From positions 124,001 to 188,000 of the forward strand of contig CAVXGT010000017.1 in NCBI GenBank assembly GCA_963761475.1: a stretch of 64,000 bases of DNA, written 5' to 3'. This document shows positions 1-9,598 of this stretch, piece after piece; the stretch's first letter is position 1, and every line of letters starts with the position of its first letter. A program made the translations under genes and the position numbers. This DNA comes from Ga0077555 sp963761475 (lineage in GTDB: Bacteria; Pseudomonadota; Alphaproteobacteria; Rhizobiales; Hyphomicrobiaceae). Under the pieces are notes generated by a model. The model was given only the letters and a program-made list of their open reading frames with translations, was not told the DNA's origin and did no database searches.

Positions 1-2255
1 AATGTACCGAGATCAATGCCGCGACGCGCCAGCTCTCTACGGTCGGGATCGATTTCAAGATACTTTCCCCCGGTCAGCCGATCTGCGAATGCCGAACGTG
101 TGCCCGCCACGTCCTTTACGGCTGCTTCAACTTCTAACCCGATCCGGTCAATCGTCTTGAGATCACTGCCCGATATTTTAATGCCGACTGGTGTGCGGAT
201 GCCTGTCGATATCATATCCATGCGGATCTTGATCGGGTATCCCCATGAATTGACGAGCCCAGGAAATTTGGTTCGTCTATCGAGCTCCTGCGTAATATGT
301 TCAATCGAGATGCCCGCGCGCCACTCGTGCTTCGGTTTGAGCTTTATCCAGGTCTCAATCATGGAGATGGGTGCGTTGTCGGTCGCAGTATCCGAGCGAC
401 CGAGCTTCCCAAACACTCGCTCCACCTCGGGTACGGTTGCAATCAACCTGTTCGTCTGAGCCAGGATCTCTTTGGATTTTCCGATCGAGATCCCGGGAAG
501 CGTCGTCGGCATATAGAGTAGCTCGCCCTCGTAGAGTGCAGGCATGAATTCGGTGCCAACACGCATTACAGGCCAGGCCAGAGAGGCCACGGCAACGACC
601 GCGAGCAGCAAGACGAGATGCCGTGCGCCCAGGGCAGCGCGCAGAAGTGGCTGGTAGAGTCGGGAAAAAAGTCGGTTTATGGGGTTTTCAAGTTCGGCTC
701 GCACGCGACCGCGGATAAGCCAGACCATCAGCACCGGAACGAGGGTCACCGACAGGATCGCCGCGAACGCCATGGCGTAGGTCTTGGTGTAGGCAAGCGG
801 AGCAAAAAGCCTGTGGCTTTGGCCAGTGAGGGCAAAAACGGGCAAGAAAGATACTGTAATGATGAGCAGCGAAAAGAATAGTCCTGGCCCAACTTCCTTT
901 GCGGCCGTCACGATCGCCGTCGTCCGCTCGGATTGGGTCGCGTTGGCCGGCATTTCGGAAAGCCGCCGATGTGCATTTTCTACCATGACGATGGAGGCGT
1001 CGACCATGGCGCCTATAGCAATGGCAATGCCACCGAGCGACATGATATTGGCCGTGATGCCCTGCCAACTCATGATGACAAAAGCCGCCAGAACGCCGAG
1101 TGGCAAGGTGACGATGGCGACGAAGGCCGAGCGGACATGCAGCAAGAAGATAAGGCAAACGAGAGCGACGACCGCGGCTTCCTCCAGGAGCTTGATGGAA
1201 AGATATTGGACGGCGCCTTCGATGAGCGGCGCCCTGTCGTAGACAGTCACGATCTCGACGCCAGCCGGTAGCCCAGCCTTCAACGCTTCCAGCTTCTTCT
1301 TCACACCTTCGATGACATTGAGCGCATTCTCTCCCGCCCGCATTACGACGATGCCACCAACGACCTCGCCCTCGCCGTTGAGTTCCACGACGCCACGGCG
1401 CAATTCCGGCCCTTCAACGACATTTGCAATATCGCTCAGAACGACGGCAGTGCCTCCTTCGGCAAATACGACCACTAGTCGAAGTTGCTCAAGGTTTTTT
1501 ATGTAACCTGATGACCGCACCACGAGCTCGGTCTCAGCCCGCTCGATCACTCTGCCGCCAACTTCGCTGGAGGCAGCTTTCACTGCAGCAGCAATGCGGC
1601 TGAGGGGGACGTTGTAGGCTCGCAGGCGATTGGGATCGACGAGAACCTGGTACTCCTTGACGAACCCCCCAACGGAAGCCACCTCGGATACGCCCGGGAC
1701 CGTCGCCAGCTCGAACTTCACGAACCAGTCCTGCAGTGAACGCAATTGCGCCAGATCACGGCGTCCAGTTTTGTCTACGAGAGCGTACTGAAAAACCCAA
1801 CCGACACCCGTAGCGTCTGGCCCGATGACTGTGCGCGCCGACTCGGGCAGCGAACCACTCGCTTTCGACAGCGCCTCCACCACGCGCGAGCGCGCCCAGT
1901 ATTGTTCGACGCCATCCTCGAAAACCACAAATACGAAGCTCGTCCCGAACATCGAAAATCCACGCACCGCCTTTGTTCGCGGCAGACCAAGGAGCGTTGT
2001 GGAGAGGGGGTACGTTACGAGGTCCTCGACGATCTGTGGCGACTGGCCAGCCATTTCTGTGCGGATAATGACCTGCGTGTCTGTGAGGTCGGGAATGGCG
2101 TCCAATGGGGTGCTTCTGACAGCTATCCAGCCAGCAACAGCCAGCGCCGCCGCTGCCATCAATACGAGCAATTGATTGCGAACCGACCAGTCGATCAATC
2201 GGGCAATGCCGGACTGCGTCGGGTCATGGCCCGCGATATCCTCGTGCTTGCTCAT
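1..2255 (-). CDS. cusA: CusA-type heavy-metal efflux RND permease, 3' end cut by the window edge
   Basis: Inner-membrane proton-driven pump of the HME-RND family, which exports monovalent or divalent metal ions with a periplasmic adaptor and an outer-membrane channel. Reading the minus strand from the ATG at 2255 gives about 751 residues with no stop before the window edge; full family members are about 1040 aa. After a short cytoplasmic leader comes the first transmembrane segment (about residues 28-46), then the periplasmic porter domain. The TM4 signature GAMVDASIVMVENAH lies around residues 415-430; D419 occupies the place of the proton-relay Asp of CusA-like pumps. The start lies 5 bases after the cusB stop, so the two are clearly co-transcribed. 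The metal cannot be read from the sequence: Cu/Ag is the default guess, but Co/Zn/Cd members (CzcA) share the signature. Confidence 0.9.
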   Translation of the reverse strand, partial: MSKHEDIAGHDPTQSGIARLIDWSVRNQLLVLMAAAALAVAGWIAVRSTPLDAIPDLTDTQVIIRTEMAGQSPQIVEDLVTYPLSTTLLGLPRTKAVRGFSMFGTSFVFVVFEDGVEQYWARSRVVEALSKASGSLPESARTVIGPDATGVGWVFQYALVDKTGRRDLAQLRSLQDWFVKFELATVPGVSEVASVGGFVKEYQVLVDPNRLRAYNVPLSRIAAAVKAASSEVGGRVIERAETELVVRSSGYIKNLEQLRLVVVFAEGGTAVVLSDIANVVEGPELRRGVVELNGEGEVVGGIVVMRAGENALNVIEGVKKKLEALKAGLPAGVEIVTVYDRAPLIEGAVQYLSIKLLEEAAVVALVCLIFLLHVRSAFVAIVTLPLGVLAAFVIMSWQGITANIMSLGGIAIAIGAMVDASIVMVENAHRRLSEMPANATQSERTTAIVTAAKEVGPGLFFSLLIITVSFLPVFALTGQSHRLFAPLAYTKTYAMAFAAILSVTLVPVLMVWLIRGRVRAELENPINRLFSRLYQPLLRAALGARHLVLLLAVVAVASLAWPVMRVGTEFMPALYEGELLYMPTTLPGISIGKSKEILAQTNRLIATVPEVERVFGKLGRSDTATDNAPISMIETWIKLKPKHEWRAGISIEHITQELDRRTKFPGLVNSWGYPIKIRMDMISTGIRTPVGIKISGSDLKTIDRIGLEVEAAVKDVAGTRSAFADRLTGGKYLEIDPDRRELARRGIDLGT

Positions 2256-2259
2256 CCGA

Positions 2260-4092
2260 TCACCCCGGCGTCTTGTGGTTATGAGCTGGCTTGGCAGCCT
2301 CGCTCGGCGGTGTGTTCGGGCCTGGCGCTTTCATCTCAGCCGCATCATTGACGGGCCAGGCAAGTGGTGTGCCGGAGCTCGTTCCGTATGGATTGACGGA
2401 CCGCCCGGCGCGCTGCAGCCAGAGCCTCCCGCTTGCTGGATCTTGCAGCAGGGCTACCTGCTTGTCTGTGTAATGGCGGGGGGCTCCGTCGCGCATCCAG
2501 GGCACCAGGGCCTTGACCAGCCCGTCGAGCGCGGTCAACGTTTCGCTGTCGCTGCGCGCCGTTTGCGCTGCTGTAATCGCCTTGGCGGCATCGCTCAGAA
2601 CAAACCCCAGCTTGGTGCTCCCGAAGCGTGGACGCAGCGCATCGGCAACCTCTCGGGCAGGGTCGAGAAATTTCGGCGCGATCGCATAGCCATCGGTCAA
2701 CGCTTCATGCAGATAGAGCGCTGCATCGACCATATGATCCACCATGGCGAGCTGTGTTGTGTCGAGTTGCAGGAGGGATAATGGCATCTGCATTCGCTCG
2801 AGCTTGCGGAATGTTTCCCTGAGCGTACTCTCTGAATTGATCAGGAACTGTCCGGACACCACGACCTGCTGGTGGCCATCGATACCGTCGAGGATCTCCG
2901 TCCAGCGCCCGCGAACGAGACCGACACGAACGGCACGCGGTTGGAAGCGTCCCTCCCCGAGCGAGATCACAACATAGGGACCAGCTTCGTTCCGAAGAAT
3001 GGCTTCACTCGGAACAGCGAGGCGCTTTACCTCTCCGATCTCGAACTCGATGTCGGCAAATGAGCCGGGTCGAATGGCACCGTCATCATTTCTCACGATC
3101 AGGCGGACCCGTCCTGTTCGGGTTTTCGGATCGATAGTTGGGTAAATGAAATCGATCCGGGCATCGACATTCTGCCCCGCGCCGCCCGCCAGGGTTACCC
3201 GTGCTGGCGTTCCCAGCTTGAGCAGCCCCAGGTCCTTTTCCGCAATGTTCGCGTTGATCCAGATCGTCTCGTAGTTCTGAATGCGCAGGATAGTGGAGCC
3301 ACGTCTTACATACTCGCCATTGGCCACGGGCAACTCGGCGATCAGGCCATCGCGATCCGCGTAGAACGGCACCCGCTGCAATTCCCTGCCTTCTCGCGTC
3401 AGCGATTCCAGCACCTCGTCCTGCACGCCGAATGAACGCAACCGGTTTTCAGTGCTTGCGCGTCGCGCCTCATCACGCTGCCGCATGGCCAACAGATAGT
3501 CGCGCTGCGACACCACCAACTCAGGTGCGTAGAGTTCGAACAGCTTTGCACCCTTTTTGACCGGATCTCCTACGGCCGTAATCGATAGCTCCTCGATCCA
3601 GCCCTCGACCCGGGCTGTCACCACGGAACGCGCGCGCTCGTTTTCCACGACCACGCCACTCGCCCGGATTACGCGGCCAAAGCTTGTCCGCTCCGCGGGT
3701 GCAAGCCGGACTCCCATGTTCTGAAGCGTTTCCGGCGGTATCGTAACCTCGGACCGCTCGTTCGCCCTCGCACTTGCGCCGCTTTCCTCTGAGGCCGAGG
3801 CCCTGACCAAGTCCATCCCGCAAATGGGGCAGGAACCCGGGTGGTCAGAGATGTAGTGAGGATGCATTGGACATGTATAGCGCGCAGTTCCCTTTGTCGG
3901 CTTGACTTCGGCGCGCGCTGGCGTTGCCCAACCCAGGCTCCAAGGGATGGCATGAGAATTTTGGCGAATTGAGCTGATCTCCCCGCCTTCATGTGGGGTG
4001 AATGACGAATTGATGGCGATCACAGCCATCGTCAACGCCATGACGCGGCGGCAGAGACATTCGACCGTATGGCCGGGCGCAACGTGTCGCAT
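2260..4092 (-). CDS. cusB: CusB-type efflux RND periplasmic adaptor with N-terminal heavy-metal-binding domain
   Basis: Membrane-fusion protein linking the CusA-like permease to an outer-membrane channel. The predicted 610-aa product starts with a hydrophobic export segment (about residues 15-30). It then carries a heavy-metal-binding domain with CPMHPH at residues 74-79 and CPICGMDL at 88-95, the Cys/His/Met motif found in many CusB homologues. The usual barrel-sandwich, hairpin and beta-barrel adaptor core follows, with a long C-terminal extension of about 190 residues. I chose the ATG at 4092 because AAGGA lies about 9 bases upstream; a GTG at 4155 in the same frame has no visible ribosome binding site. 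The reading frame stops 4 bases before cusA. Confidence 0.88.
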   Translation of the reverse strand: MRHVAPGHTVECLCRRVMALTMAVIAINSSFTPHEGGEISSIRQNSHAIPWSLGWATPARAEVKPTKGTARYTCPMHPHYISDHPGSCPICGMDLVRASASEESGASARANERSEVTIPPETLQNMGVRLAPAERTSFGRVIRASGVVVENERARSVVTARVEGWIEELSITAVGDPVKKGAKLFELYAPELVVSQRDYLLAMRQRDEARRASTENRLRSFGVQDEVLESLTREGRELQRVPFYADRDGLIAELPVANGEYVRRGSTILRIQNYETIWINANIAEKDLGLLKLGTPARVTLAGGAGQNVDARIDFIYPTIDPKTRTGRVRLIVRNDDGAIRPGSFADIEFEIGEVKRLAVPSEAILRNEAGPYVVISLGEGRFQPRAVRVGLVRGRWTEILDGIDGHQQVVVSGQFLINSESTLRETFRKLERMQMPLSLLQLDTTQLAMVDHMVDAALYLHEALTDGYAIAPKFLDPAREVADALRPRFGSTKLGFVLSDAAKAITAAQTARSDSETLTALDGLVKALVPWMRDGAPRHYTDKQVALLQDPASGRLWLQRAGRSVNPYGTSSGTPLAWPVNDAAEMKAPGPNTPPSEAAKPAHNHKTPG

Positions 4093-4230
4093 TGAAAGCG
4101 ATCCTTTGAAGAAAGGATTCGATAGCCACAGATCACGAATGTGGAATTGGGGCACCGACGAATATGATCGAGCCTAGGCGTCGCCTGATCCTATTGGAGG
4201 CGCGCGCGAGGCAAGGCAGGGGGTGCCAAA

Positions 4231-4764
4231 CTAGATCGTCAGGCGCTGGACACGCGACAAGCGATGTGCACGGGGAATGCCCGCGGTATAGCCGCTGAGA
4301 CTATGCAGTGTGGGACTTCGCGATCGGTCCACAACGGTAAGTCTAGCGCCGTCGAGGCCGAGCAAATCGGCGATCGAGGGGACCATAATATACCGGGGAT
4401 CGAGTTGCCGGTTTTCTGCCGAGGATAATGCTGCGACGGAATGACCACTACAACATTGGCCAGCGCACAGCGTGGTCATCCCGCAATTATGTTCACAGCA
4501 AGTCTTGTCACCATCGTAGGCTGTGCCCAGGTGATCGGCGTGGTGCATTCCGTTCCACAATGGCGCGCGCACCTCTGAGGCCGGTTGCTGTACCCGCTCA
4601 ACAGGTAGCGCCTCCGCCATTTCGGCATCTGCGCCAACGTTACCGGCCTCTTGCGTCGGCGCAAGCGTAGCGGAAGCATGATTTGGACAAGCAATTGCTG
4701 AGGCCGCTCCAGTAAGAGCGAACCATAAAGCCATGGCCAGAAGCATGGTCAATCGGCGCAGCAT
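4231..4764 (-). CDS. exported Cys-rich protein of unknown function beside the cus genes
   Basis: A 177-aa product with a clear signal peptide (hydrophobic stretch of about 18 residues ending at an Ala-Ser-Ala-like site, followed by a mature start containing Cys). The middle has a dense cluster of cysteines and histidines: CCEHNCGM, then CAGQCCSGH. This suggests periplasmic metal binding, but I recognise no named family. It lies about 140 bases upstream of cusB on the same strand and probably shares its promoter. The ATG at 4764 is preferred over an in-frame TTG at 4782 because AAGGTGG sits just upstream of it. It could be a small metallochaperone or sensor for the efflux pump; that role is inferred from context only. 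Confidence 0.6.
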   Translation of the reverse strand: MLRRLTMLLAMALWFALTGAASAIACPNHASATLAPTQEAGNVGADAEMAEALPVERVQQPASEVRAPLWNGMHHADHLGTAYDGDKTCCEHNCGMTTLCAGQCCSGHSVAALSSAENRQLDPRYIMVPSIADLLGLDGARLTVVDRSRSPTLHSLSGYTAGIPRAHRLSRVQRLTI

Positions 4765-4960
4765 AGCCACCTTATCCGGCAACTCTGTCGCTATGTCCAG
4801 TCACGCTTGCGTGGCCAAGGAGGCCCTTTGCCGTCCCGTTCGTGCATGAGTTAGTTTCGGCACGCTGTTTCTCAGCCTGGCTCCGACATGCGTTAACCAG
4901 CATCCCACTGCAATCCAGGCAGGACGCATCGCGTATGGGGAGCGTGATGATGCCCTCGGT

Positions 4961-5704
4961 TCAATTCGCCGGGGGGCCGCCGGGAGCTACACTCATCAGG
5001 CCGCACAGATCCTGGATGGTGACCAGAACGCATTGCTCGATATCGATCAGCCCCTCGGCTTTGAACTTTGTGAACGTGCGGCTCACCGTCTCGATGGTGA
5101 GGCCCAGATAGTCGGCGATGTCGGCGCGCATCATTGGGAGTACCAGTTCCGTAGGATCTTCACCGCGACGCTTGTTGCGGTTCGCGAGGGTCAACAAGAA
5201 CGACGCCAATCGCTCCGCCGCATTGCACTTGCTAACCACGAACAGATGCTCGCGCGTCGCCACGAGTTCGTGCGCCAAGGCTTCGTAGAGGCGCGCCCCG
5301 ATATGAAGATCCTGACTCGCAAAGTCATAGAGGGCCTTGCGACCGAGGCTGCGAACGCGCGTGCGACCACTCGCCTGCGCATTGACAGTATGAAAATCCA
5401 GGGAGCCGAGGCCGACGACGTCGCCAGGATAGGCAAAATCCAGAATTTGGCGACGACCATCAGCGATCATGCGATAGACGCAAATGAGCCCGGCTTCGAC
5501 GAGATACACTTGGCTAGACTGATCACATTCGCAGAACAGGTGTTCCTTGGCATCTAGCGTCCGCGACGGAGCCCTTTCGAAGCAGGCAACGAGAACATCG
5601 CTCATGTTCGGGATTGGACAAACCTGAGCTCCAATTCCAATGTCGAGCGCCCCAACCGGCAGGTCCTGGGGCCTAGGCGCATCGGCATAGCTGGTCACGA
5701 GCAT
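4961..5704 (-). CDS. Crp/Fnr-family transcriptional regulator, FixK-like
   Basis: A 247-aa regulator with an N-terminal cyclic-nucleotide-binding-type sensor fold (about residues 35-150) and a C-terminal winged helix-turn-helix (about 165-235). The recognition helix reads ETVSRTF, with E205, S208 and R209 in the places that let FNR and FixK proteins read TTGAT half-sites. The cysteines present (C29, C41, C58, C60, C75 and others) do not form the spaced set that holds the FNR iron-sulfur cluster. The protein therefore looks like a FixK-type regulator and not an oxygen-sensing FNR. A matching box stands upstream of ccoN in this window. Oxygen information would have to come from another sensor. 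Confidence 0.82.
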   Translation of the reverse strand: MLVTSYADAPRPQDLPVGALDIGIGAQVCPIPNMSDVLVACFERAPSRTLDAKEHLFCECDQSSQVYLVEAGLICVYRMIADGRRQILDFAYPGDVVGLGSLDFHTVNAQASGRTRVRSLGRKALYDFASQDLHIGARLYEALAHELVATREHLFVVSKCNAAERLASFLLTLANRNKRRGEDPTELVLPMMRADIADYLGLTIETVSRTFTKFKAEGLIDIEQCVLVTIQDLCGLMSVAPGGPPAN

Positions 5705-6094
5705 GGCGTTACCTTTCCCGGCATCTCGATTTCACCACTTGCGTAAGCTAACCAAGCAGTGGCCGATCGACAGGCCATGTCGCCCGTGTGAGACAGTGTT
5801 GCGGTTTGTAATAATTTGCAACCGAGGTGCCGCGCGTCAAAAAACTGTGTCGGCAGGAGTTTTGTGGTCGCGTGAACGGATTGTGGGAGTAGTGATCATG
5901 ACGGCGCAAACAAGTGGTGTGGATTGGCAATCAGGCTGCTGCCTGTTGCGAGGCCAAGCCCCCGGAGCGTCACCACCGGCGAAGCAGTCAAAATTCCACC
6001 TGCTGGATGGTTATGCTACCTTGTGATCGGAAAGACGAAAACACCAATGTCGTGGTGCTAACCTGTCGAGCGTTTCCGGAAGCTTTGACGTCTC
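5705..6094. other. intergenic region between divergent regulator genes
   Basis: This 390-base stretch separates the FixK-like gene (minus) from the hybrid kinase (plus) and should hold both promoters. I see a short inverted repeat (GTTGC at 5798, GCAAC ending at 5822) around an AT-rich centre, but no convincing FNR/FixK box, terminator or coding frame. Confidence 0.5.
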
Positions 6095-8319
6095 ATGTCC
6101 TCAACGCCCCTTGCCCCTCGTCAACGCGCTGACATCGGCAACCTGCATACCATCGTGCCGGCGATGGTATGCGTTGCCTCGCTTGTAGCGACATGGGCAT
6201 TGTGGCGATTGCATCTGTCGGCTCCCCTAGCCAACCAGTGGGCGGGTCTTGCGGTCGCGGTATTCGGTCTAGCCCTCACGGGTCTATTGACCTTTCTGGC
6301 GCGGTCGATTTGCAGGCGCTCTCGAGCGATGGAGGAAGCGCGCCATCGCACGCATCTGGCGCTCGTTGCCAGCGGTACAGGGCTTTGGACAACGGATCTT
6401 GTCTCGAACACCACCGAACTTGACGAGTGCGCGGCGTCGATCTGGGGGTTTCCCGCACGTGAACCGATCCCTCAGTCGCAGATTGAAGCACGCATAGTGC
6501 TTGCGGATCGAATACGACGGCAGACTGCCCTCGCGAGTATTTCCGACCCGACCGACGCCACTCACTTTGATGTCGAGTACCGCATCTCAGCTTGCGATCC
6601 GCGTCCCGAGCGCTGGGTTGCTGTGCGCGGTCACACTGAATTCGAGAATGGGAAACCACGGCGCCGTTTCGGTACCGTCCGTGACATTTCTGCCCGCAAG
6701 GCGGCGGAGAAGAAATTCTGAAACCACCACGCTGCGCCTAACTGGCCTCATCGAGCAGGCCGGCGATGCGATTATCTCTATCGATCGAGACCGAAAGATC
6801 ACCCTCTTCAATCATGGTGCCGAAATCTTGTTTAGATATCCGGCAGCCGAAGTCGTAGGTCGCTCGCTCGATTTACTCATCCCTCCTGATGTTCGAGAGC
6901 TCCATAAGTCCCATATCGAAGGGTTTGGCAAAGGCGAACAGCCAGCGCGGCGGATGGCTGAGCGCGGGGCGATCGCTGGCCTGCGCCGAGACGGAACCGT
7001 ATTTCCAGCCGAGGCATCGATCGCGCGGTTGGATTTGCCGGAAGGCCCGGTGTTCACCGCCATCGTTCGTGACGTCACGGATCGCCGCAGGTATGAAGAG
7101 GGTCTGGAAGCTCGCGTTGCCGAGAGAACGAAAGCATTGCAGGCGGAGATTGAACGACGCGAGCAAGCGCAGGCTGCACTTGTGCGATCACAGCGCATGG
7201 ATGCGCTTGGCCAGCTCACCGGCGGCATCGCTCACGATTTCGAACAACATCTTGAGTGTGATTACCGGAAATCTCGAAATGATTGAGGACGAGCTCCCTG
7301 GTCATCCGGCACTAAAGTACCTGCATGAAGCCCAGGAGGCCGCGAGGATGGGCGCGCGTCTCAATCAGCGGCTGCTTACCTTTTCCCGTCGACGTAGGCT
7401 TGCGGCACAGGAGATCCATCTCAACGATAACGTCATCGCCATGAGCGAGTTGCTCCGCCGCACCTTAGGAGAATCTATAACTCTCACCACACTGCTCGCT
7501 CACGACCTATGGGCAACGCGTGCGGACGCCAGTGAGGTCGAGAACGCTATTCTCAATCTGGCCATCAATGCTCGCGACGCCATGCCAAACGGCGGTGATC
7601 TCCGAATTGAGACCATGAACGTCGTCATCGAGCAGGATGTCGCGAGTTTTGAGGAGGGCTTTAGGCCTGGCGAATACGTCAGGCTGTCGGTGTCCGATAC
7701 AGGTACGGGCATGGCGCCCGAGGTTGTGCGTCGCGCATTCGAGCCATTCTATACGACTAAGGGCGTGGATCGCGGCACGGGACTGGGCCTCTCGACGATC
7801 TATGGCTTCGTCAAACAATCCGGCGGCCACGTCAATATCTACAGCGAACTGGGTCACGGCACGAGCGTCAACGTCTATCTCCCACGTATCGCGAGCAGCA
7901 AAACCTGCGAGGTGGAGTTCACTCCGGGACAGTCCCCACCGATGGGGCAAGGCGAGACCATCTTGGTTGTCGAGGACAACCCACAGGTTCGGACTTTGAC
8001 TATCGAGCGATTGCGTCGTCTGGGCTACCGCACCCTCGCCGCCGAGAATGGCCCGTCCGCACTAGCCGTCGCAAAGGACAATCCGACAATCGAGCTGGCC
8101 TTCAGCGATGTGGTTATGCCGGGCGGTATGTCGGGATTTGAGCTCGCCTACCAGCTCCGGCAGCTTCGCCCCGGGCTTGCCATTCTGCTCACGTCCGGCT
8201 TTGCCGAAGACGCTGCCAGGTCAGGCGCTCAAGTTGACGATGATTGGCCCGTCATACGTAAGCCTTATGCCCAGCTGGACTTGGCAAGAAAAATACGACA
8301 AGCACTCGACACGAGATGA
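6095..8319 (+). pseudogene. PAS-domain hybrid sensor histidine kinase, split by two 1-nt frameshifts
   Basis: Taken together, three consecutive frames encode one membrane hybrid kinase of about 740 residues. The first frame (6095-6721) gives two transmembrane helices (about residues 17-70) and a PAS domain. The second (about 6715-7240) gives another PAS domain and the start of the HisKA helix with GGIAHDF. The third (about 7240-8319) continues with NNILSVITGN, the N box, DTGTGM, GTGLGLS, and a receiver domain with VVEDN, the DVVMPGG phospho-Asp site and KPY. The canonical GGIAHDFNN motif is restored by removing one G near 7240; the first shift lies in AAATTCTGAAA near 6712-6725. No other damage is visible, so this may be sequence error or very recent loss. 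The input signal is unknown; the OmpR-type regulator downstream on the opposite strand is a possible partner. Confidence 0.8.
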
Positions 8320-8431
8320 AAGGTCCGTAGAGATAGGCGCGCATCGATTGCGACAGCCGTGCCACCGCGCCCCATACGTTGCCGGTTCGGCGATCGGGAG
8401 GTGCGAAAATCCAATCCGCAGGGCTATTGAA

Positions 8432-9172
8432 TCAAAACCTGTCGACCCCAGTGGCAAATACATAGCCAACGCCACGTACTGTCTTGATATATTGAGGGTG
8501 ATCTACGTCCGGCTCGATCTTCTTTCGCAATCGGACAATCAGTGAATCGACAGACCTGTCAAACGGCGTCCAGTCGTGCCCCTTGAGCAGGTTCATGATT
8601 TCATCGCGTGATAAGACCCGTTGCGGCCGACGGACAAACAACTCCAGCAAGTTGAATTCGGCCGTAGTGAGTTCCAGCGCCTCGCCGGACGGCGGTGCGA
8701 ACGAGCGTCTAGAGACATCTAGAACACCTCCACCAAAGCGAAAGCACTGGCTTCCGGTGCTTTCAGACACCTTCTCGGCCTCGTGCATCGGTCCATGGTC
8801 ATAACGCCGAAGCACGGCCCGCACACGGGCCACCACTTCGCGTGGACTGAACGGCTTGGTAATGTAGTCGTCGGCACCAAGCTCGAGCCCAACGATGCGG
8901 TCGACTTCATCACCTTTCGCAGAGATCATGATGATGGGCACATTCCGCTCCGCCCGTACTTCGCGCGCCAAGGCCAAGCCGTCTTCTCGACCCAATGAGA
9001 GGTCGAGAGTGATGAGGCTGATAGGTTTGGCCGCTAGCAGCTTGCGCATCTCGGCCCCATTGCGAGCCTCTGAAACAGCAAAACCTTCCTTTTCGAACCG
9101 GCTTCGCAGGAGTGTCCGGATCTGCGCGTCGTCATCCACGACAAGGATGTGGATCTCTGGATCTATGCTCAT
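8432..9172 (-). CDS. OmpR-family two-component response regulator
   Basis: A 246-aa DNA-binding response regulator. The receiver domain (about residues 7-120) has the acidic pocket VVDDD, the phospho-acceptor in TLDLSLG and the conserved Lys in TKPFS. The C-terminal winged helix (about 145-240) shows the OmpR/PhoB pattern ELTTAEFNLLELF and ends in VRGVGYVF. The start at 9172 begins MSIDPE and places the receiver at the usual distance from the N terminus; an in-frame upstream start adds only an unstructured leader. It converges on the broken hybrid kinase. A separate cognate kinase is not visible beside it. Confidence 0.85.
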   Translation of the reverse strand: MSIDPEIHILVVDDDAQIRTLLRSRFEKEGFAVSEARNGAEMRKLLAAKPISLITLDLSLGREDGLALAREVRAERNVPIIMISAKGDEVDRIVGLELGADDYITKPFSPREVVARVRAVLRRYDHGPMHEAEKVSESTGSQCFRFGGGVLDVSRRSFAPPSGEALELTTAEFNLLELFVRRPQRVLSRDEIMNLLKGHDWTPFDRSVDSLIVRLRKKIEPDVDHPQYIKTVRGVGYVFATGVDRF

Positions 9173-9598
9173 TGCGGGTCCAGGTGTTGATGCGGTCGTT
9201 CTCAAGAGCCGTCGACTCGACCATACGACACTGCGCGGCAGCGCGCGGCAACGCCGTATCTTCGCCCCGGCACATTTTGAACGCCTAACATAGTGTCGGG
9301 GGACCGATCAACGAGCCGTCGTGTTGATAGCTCGGATGGCACGATCAGAAGCGGGCTCTGGCCCGCCGTCAAAAATCCCGCAATTTGGTCCATCCAATGG
9401 GCTAGGACCGCATCTGGAAGCGTGTGCGGGCCTTTGCGCTCGATCAAAGCGCATGACTCCACCGTCCAGGATATTTTACGCGCGGGAAATCGAGGGAGCC
9501 TGTGCTCCCAAGGGAATTGTCACGCATGCCGCGCCCCGGCCTCCTCCCGGATGGTCCGCTTGGCAGACACAGGATAGTGCCATTGGAGGGCATTGACC
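9173..9598. other. intergenic region with a candidate FixK2-like box
   Basis: About 425 bases between divergent genes. Apart from the candidate regulator box at 9434-9447 I see no coding frame with protein-like composition, no repeat and no terminator. Confidence 0.4.
9434..9447. promoter_or_regulatory. candidate FixK2-type binding site
   Basis: TTGCGCTCGATCAA fits the loose FixK2 pattern TTG(A/C)-N6-(T/G)CAA and half of the FNR pattern. It lies about 150 bases before the GTG start at 9599, far for a class II site unless the transcript has a long leader. The left half-site deviates from TTGAT, so this is a candidate only. Confidence 0.35.

Noticed and set aside
688..1158. Short minus-strand frame inside cusA
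   Set aside because: It lies in another frame of the cusA coding strand and has no family match; the cusA frame is continuous through it.
5798..5822. Inverted repeat GTTGC ... GCAAC upstream of the hybrid kinase
   Set aside because: The arms and the 15-base spacing do not match an FNR/FixK box or a known operator.
6890..7100. FixL-like haem PAS domain in the hybrid kinase
   Set aside because: A His aligns with the FixL haem ligand region (ELHKSHIEGF), but this position is also His in many haem-free PAS domains, so no claim of haem is made.
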